A stretch of 46,446 bases of DNA from Helicobacter sp. (lineage in GTDB: Bacteria > Campylobacterota > Campylobacteria > Campylobacterales > Helicobacteraceae): NCBI RefSeq assembly GCF_014799995.1, contig NZ_JAAVGY010000036.1:1-46446 (forward strand), written 5' to 3'. Below the pieces are notes generated by a model. The model did no database searches and was not told the origin of the DNA. It worked only from the letters and a program-made list of their open reading frames with translations. Both the position numbers and the translations under genes were made by a program. This document shows, piece after piece, positions 43,729 to 46,446 of this stretch. How positions within the stretch are numbered: the first letter of the stretch is position 1; every line of letters begins with the position of its first letter.

Positions 43729-46278
43729 ATGAGTTTTTTTGAAGAATACGATAAACTAGTCAATGAACGCGCAAAACAAAATGTTCCACCGCTTCCATTA
43801 AGCAAAGAACAAACTTTAGAAATCATTGAACTACTCAAAAAAGGCGAACGCACAAAGGAGTTAATTGATTTGCTCTCTAATCGCGTCAGCCCGGGAGTAG
43901 ATGAAGCTGCAAAAGTCAAAGCAGAGTTTTTAGATTCTATTGCAGAGGGAAAAGTCAGTGTAGAGGGAATCTCTAAAACACACGCAATCCAATTGCTTGG
44001 CACAATGCTTGGTGGATACAATATCCAACCTCTCATTAAAGCCTTAAAGTCTAGCGACAAAGATTCTGCAAAAGCAGCAGCAGAGGCATTAAAACATACT
44101 CTACTCGTCTATGATTCCTTTAACGAAATTGTAGAAATCTCTCAAAACAATTCTTTCGCTAAAGAGGTTTTAGAATCTTGGGCAAATGCAGAATGGTTTT
44201 TGAATAAATCCGCATTAGAGGAGAAAATCACTGCAACAGTATTTAAGATTGATGGTGAAACAAACACTGATGATTTAAGCCCAGCAGGAGATGCTTTCAC
44301 AAGAAGTGATATTCCACTCCACGCACAAGCAATGTTGAAAAGCCGCACACAAAATGCCTTTGGTAGAATCGCAGAGCTTAAGAAAAAAGGACACCCAATA
44401 GTCTATGTAGGCGATGTCGTAGGCACAGGCAGCTCACGAAAGTCCGCTTGCAATTCGCTTGTATGGCATATGGGGCGCGAGATTCCTTATATTCCCAACA
44501 AAAAAGCGGGTGGATTAGTTATCGGTGGCGTGATTGCTCCGATATTCTTTAACACTTGCGAAGATAGTGGCTGTTTGCCAATTATCGCTCCTGTAACAGA
44601 ATTAAACGAGGGTGATGTAATTGAAATTTATCCATTCAAAGGGGAAATTTGCAAAAATGGTGCAGTGGTATCCAAATTTGATTTAAAGCCTACTACATTA
44701 GCCGATGAAATGCGTGCAGGAGGCAGAATCAATCTCATTATTGGGCGCGGATTGACTGCCAAAGCAAGAGAAGTCTTAGGAATGCCAAAAGAAGAAATCT
44801 TCGCCAAACCCCAATCTCCAAAATCTAGCGCAAAAGGCTTTACGCTCGCACAAAAAATGGTGGGACGCGCGTGCGGCGTAGAGGGAATCTTGCCCGGAAC
44901 TTATTGCGAACCACTCGTTACCACTGTGGGAAGCCAAGATACCACAGGTGCAATGACACGTGATGAAGTCAAAGAACTTGCTTCCTTAGGATTTAGTGCG
45001 GATTTTGTATTGCAGAGCTTTTGCCACACTGCCGCATATCCCAAACCCGCAGATGTGAAACTCCACGCAAGTTTGCCACAATTTATGAGCAGTCGTGGAG
45101 GTGTTGCACTGCGCCCGGGCGATGGCGTGATTCACTCTTGGCTTAATCGTATGGTTTTACCAGATACGGTAGGAACAGGGGGAGATTCTCACACGAGATT
45201 CCCTATTGGCATTAGTTTCCCTGCGGGAAGTGGATTAGTCGCCTTTGCTGCCGTTACAGGTTCTATGCCGCTAGATATGCCCGAATCTGTACTTGTGCGC
45301 TTCAGCGGCAAACTACAACCTGGCATTACTTTGCGGGATTTAGTCAATGCGATTCCTTATTATGCAATCAAAAAAGGCTTGCTCACGGTTGAGAAAAAAG
45401 GCAAAAAGAATATCTTTAGTGGAAAAATCCTAGAAATTGAAGGTTTGCCAGATTTAAAAGTAGAACAAGCATTTGAACTAAGTGATGCGAGTGCGGAACG
45501 TAGTGCAGCAGCCTGTGCTATTGCCCTTAATAAAGAACCTATTATAGAATACCTTAAATCCAATATTGCATTAATTCAAGCAATGATTCAAGCGGGTTAT
45601 CAAGATGCAAAGACACTGCAACGAAGAGCAAAAAGAATGCAAGATTGGATTGATAACCCAACCTTATTAAAAGCAGATTCTAATGCGGAATACGCCGCAG
45701 TGATTGAAATCAACCTCAACGAAATCACCGAGCCTATCTTGGCTTGCCCCAACGACCCTGACGATGTCGCCACATTAAGTGAAATTCTAGCAAATTCTAA
45801 TCGTCCTCACAAAATAGATGAAGTGTTTGTCGGAAGCTGTATGACAAATATTGGACACTATCGTGCGCTTGGTGAAGTCCTAAAAGACGAGGGAATGGTG
45901 CCTACAACACTTTGGGTTACTCCACCTACCAAAATGGACGCAAAACAACTAGTAGATGAGGGATATTATTCGCTCTTTGGCGCAGCAGGAGCAAGAATTG
46001 AGATTCCGGGGTGTAGCTTATGTATGGGAAATCAAGCACGTGTCCGAGATGGAGCGGTCGTGTTTTCAACTTCCACTAGAAACTTTGACAATCGTATGGG
46101 AAAAGGGGCTCAAGTCTATCTTGGAAGTGCAGAATTAGCAGCAATCTGTGCATTACTTGGCAAGATTCCAACCAAGCAAGAATACTTGGACTTAATCCCC
46201 CAAAAACTAGAGGGCAAAGAATCGCAAATCTATCGCTACTTGAATTTTAATTTGATTGAGAATTACACATTAAACTAA
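43729..46278 (+). CDS. acnB: Aconitate hydratase B
   Basis: TCA-cycle isomerase for citrate and isocitrate; apo-AcnB can also bind mRNA. 849 residues with the AcnB order: N-terminal HEAT-like domain (about 1-155), swivel domain with DGETNTDDLSPAGDAF (about 175-190), then the catalytic domains. Cluster cysteines lie in the QSFCHTAAYP, FVGSCMTNIGHYR and IPGCSLCMGNQARV regions. Full length. Divergent from the effector islet and followed by a strong terminator. Confidence 0.97.
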   Translation: MSFFEEYDKLVNERAKQNVPPLPLSKEQTLEIIELLKKGERTKELIDLLSNRVSPGVDEAAKVKAEFLDSIAEGKVSVEGISKTHAIQLLGTMLGGYNIQPLIKALKSSDKDSAKAAAEALKHTLLVYDSFNEIVEISQNNSFAKEVLESWANAEWFLNKSALEEKITATVFKIDGETNTDDLSPAGDAFTRSDIPLHAQAMLKSRTQNAFGRIAELKKKGHPIVYVGDVVGTGSSRKSACNSLVWHMGREIPYIPNKKAGGLVIGGVIAPIFFNTCEDSGCLPIIAPVTELNEGDVIEIYPFKGEICKNGAVVSKFDLKPTTLADEMRAGGRINLIIGRGLTAKAREVLGMPKEEIFAKPQSPKSSAKGFTLAQKMVGRACGVEGILPGTYCEPLVTTVGSQDTTGAMTRDEVKELASLGFSADFVLQSFCHTAAYPKPADVKLHASLPQFMSSRGGVALRPGDGVIHSWLNRMVLPDTVGTGGDSHTRFPIGISFPAGSGLVAFAAVTGSMPLDMPESVLVRFSGKLQPGITLRDLVNAIPYYAIKKGLLTVEKKGKKNIFSGKILEIEGLPDLKVEQAFELSDASAERSAAACAIALNKEPIIEYLKSNIALIQAMIQAGYQDAKTLQRRAKRMQDWIDNPTLLKADSNAEYAAVIEINLNEITEPILACPNDPDDVATLSEILANSNRPHKIDEVFVGSCMTNIGHYRALGEVLKDEGMVPTTLWVTPPTKMDAKQLVDEGYYSLFGAAGARIEIPGCSLCMGNQARVRDGAVVFSTSTRNFDNRMGKGAQVYLGSAELAAICALLGKIPTKQEYLDLIPQKLEGKESQIYRYLNFNLIENYTLN

Positions 46279-46285
46279 TCTCATT

Positions 46286-46316
46286 AGGAATTTAGGAATC
46301 CCCTAAATTCCTTTTG
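46286..46316 (+). terminator. Rho-independent terminator of acnB
   Basis: AGGAATTTAGG (46286-46296), a 5-base loop, then CCTAAATTCCT (46302-46312), an 11-bp perfect stem followed by TTT and a further T-rich stretch. Confidence 0.75.
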
Positions 46317-46446
46317 CACTCTTTTATTTAAACCTACCAATAACCCTAATATCCGCCTCTCACTATGCTTTTCATCAAACTACCATCACAGAATTTATAA
46401 CAAAAAATAATAGCTTCTTTATGAATCTAATTATTATTATAATTTG
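46317..46446. other. Window end without a recognisable gene
   Basis: 130 bases after the acnB terminator. On the minus strand a frame ending near the terminator reads FDEKHSERRILGLLVG, interrupted upstream by stops; it could be a remnant. Nothing I can assign. Confidence 0.3.

Noticed and set aside
1..46446. Search by eye for tRNA and rRNA genes, insertion sequences and integrases
   Set aside because: No cloverleaf-type sequences, transposase motifs or terminal repeats were recognised; a tool-based scan would be more reliable.
1..46446. Apparent excess of GATTC/GAATC words in genes and gaps
   Set aside because: Striking by eye, but much of it may reflect Asp-Ser and Glu-Ser codon choice; I could not count it against a background model.

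Overview
The window looks like chromosome from a Helicobacter species, more likely enterohepatic/intestinal than H. pylori. The grounds are AT-rich epsilonproteobacterial proteins and several gene orders that, from memory, match H. pylori: aroC-rnc-rnhA-TPR gene; dnaG plus a PP-loop gene; secA plus a LolC-like permease; and serA-HP0398 type-rpsA-ispH-aroA-pheT-pheS plus a HIT gene. Long poly-G tracts at gene starts and a DUF2972 protein, a family of Campylobacter/Helicobacter, fit the same group. I saw no rRNA, tRNA, IS element or CRISPR array.

Layout. (1) 1-1866: a DUF2972 surface-glycan type gene entered through a G8 tract and out of frame as read, ending in a short dispersed repeat. (2) 1875-6613, minus: a DUF411 periplasmic protein, pseG (pseudaminic acid for flagellin), then aroC-rnc-rnhA-LapB-like TPR gene in a tight overlapping operon. 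(3) 6707-11143, plus: dnaG, a PP-loop ATPase, an RdxA-like nitroreductase and a cytosolic TlpD-like chemoreceptor with a zinc-binding CZB domain. (4) 11187-15970, minus: a flagellin-like/FliS co-chaperone candidate behind a good sigma-54 promoter, then ybdD, very small ORFs, cstA and hemE. (5) 16104-21593, plus: secA, LolC/E-like permease, radical SAM/SPASM protein and gamma carbonic anhydrase. (6) 21623-26098, minus: the lactate utilisation operon lctP-lutA-lutB-lutC. (7) 26400-35735, minus: serA, an HP0398-like membrane protein, rpsA, ispH, aroA, pheT, pheS. (8) 35868-41046, plus: HIT protein, YciI protein, a three-gene Gtr glycosylation cassette whose gtrB begins in a G14 tract, rnpB (RNase P RNA) and hypE. 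(9) 41170-43426, minus: an AT-rich accessory islet with a PAAR-like/peptidoglycan amidase gene interrupted by one in-frame TAG, followed by three small exported proteins, one frameshifted. (10) 43729-46278, plus: acnB and its terminator.

How the parts connect. The core supplies replication, translation, secretion, aromatic amino acid, isoprenoid and haem synthesis, and growth on lactate (LctP/LutABC) and perhaps pyruvate or peptides (CstA/YbdD). Surface variability comes from two poly-G genes (DUF2972 and gtrB), both OFF in this sequence. The most interesting regions are the gtrB start, where two start codons in different frames flank the tract so that two of three tract phases could be ON, and the 41.2-43.4 kb islet, which resembles a decaying type VI secretion effector-immunity module far from any secretion genes seen here.
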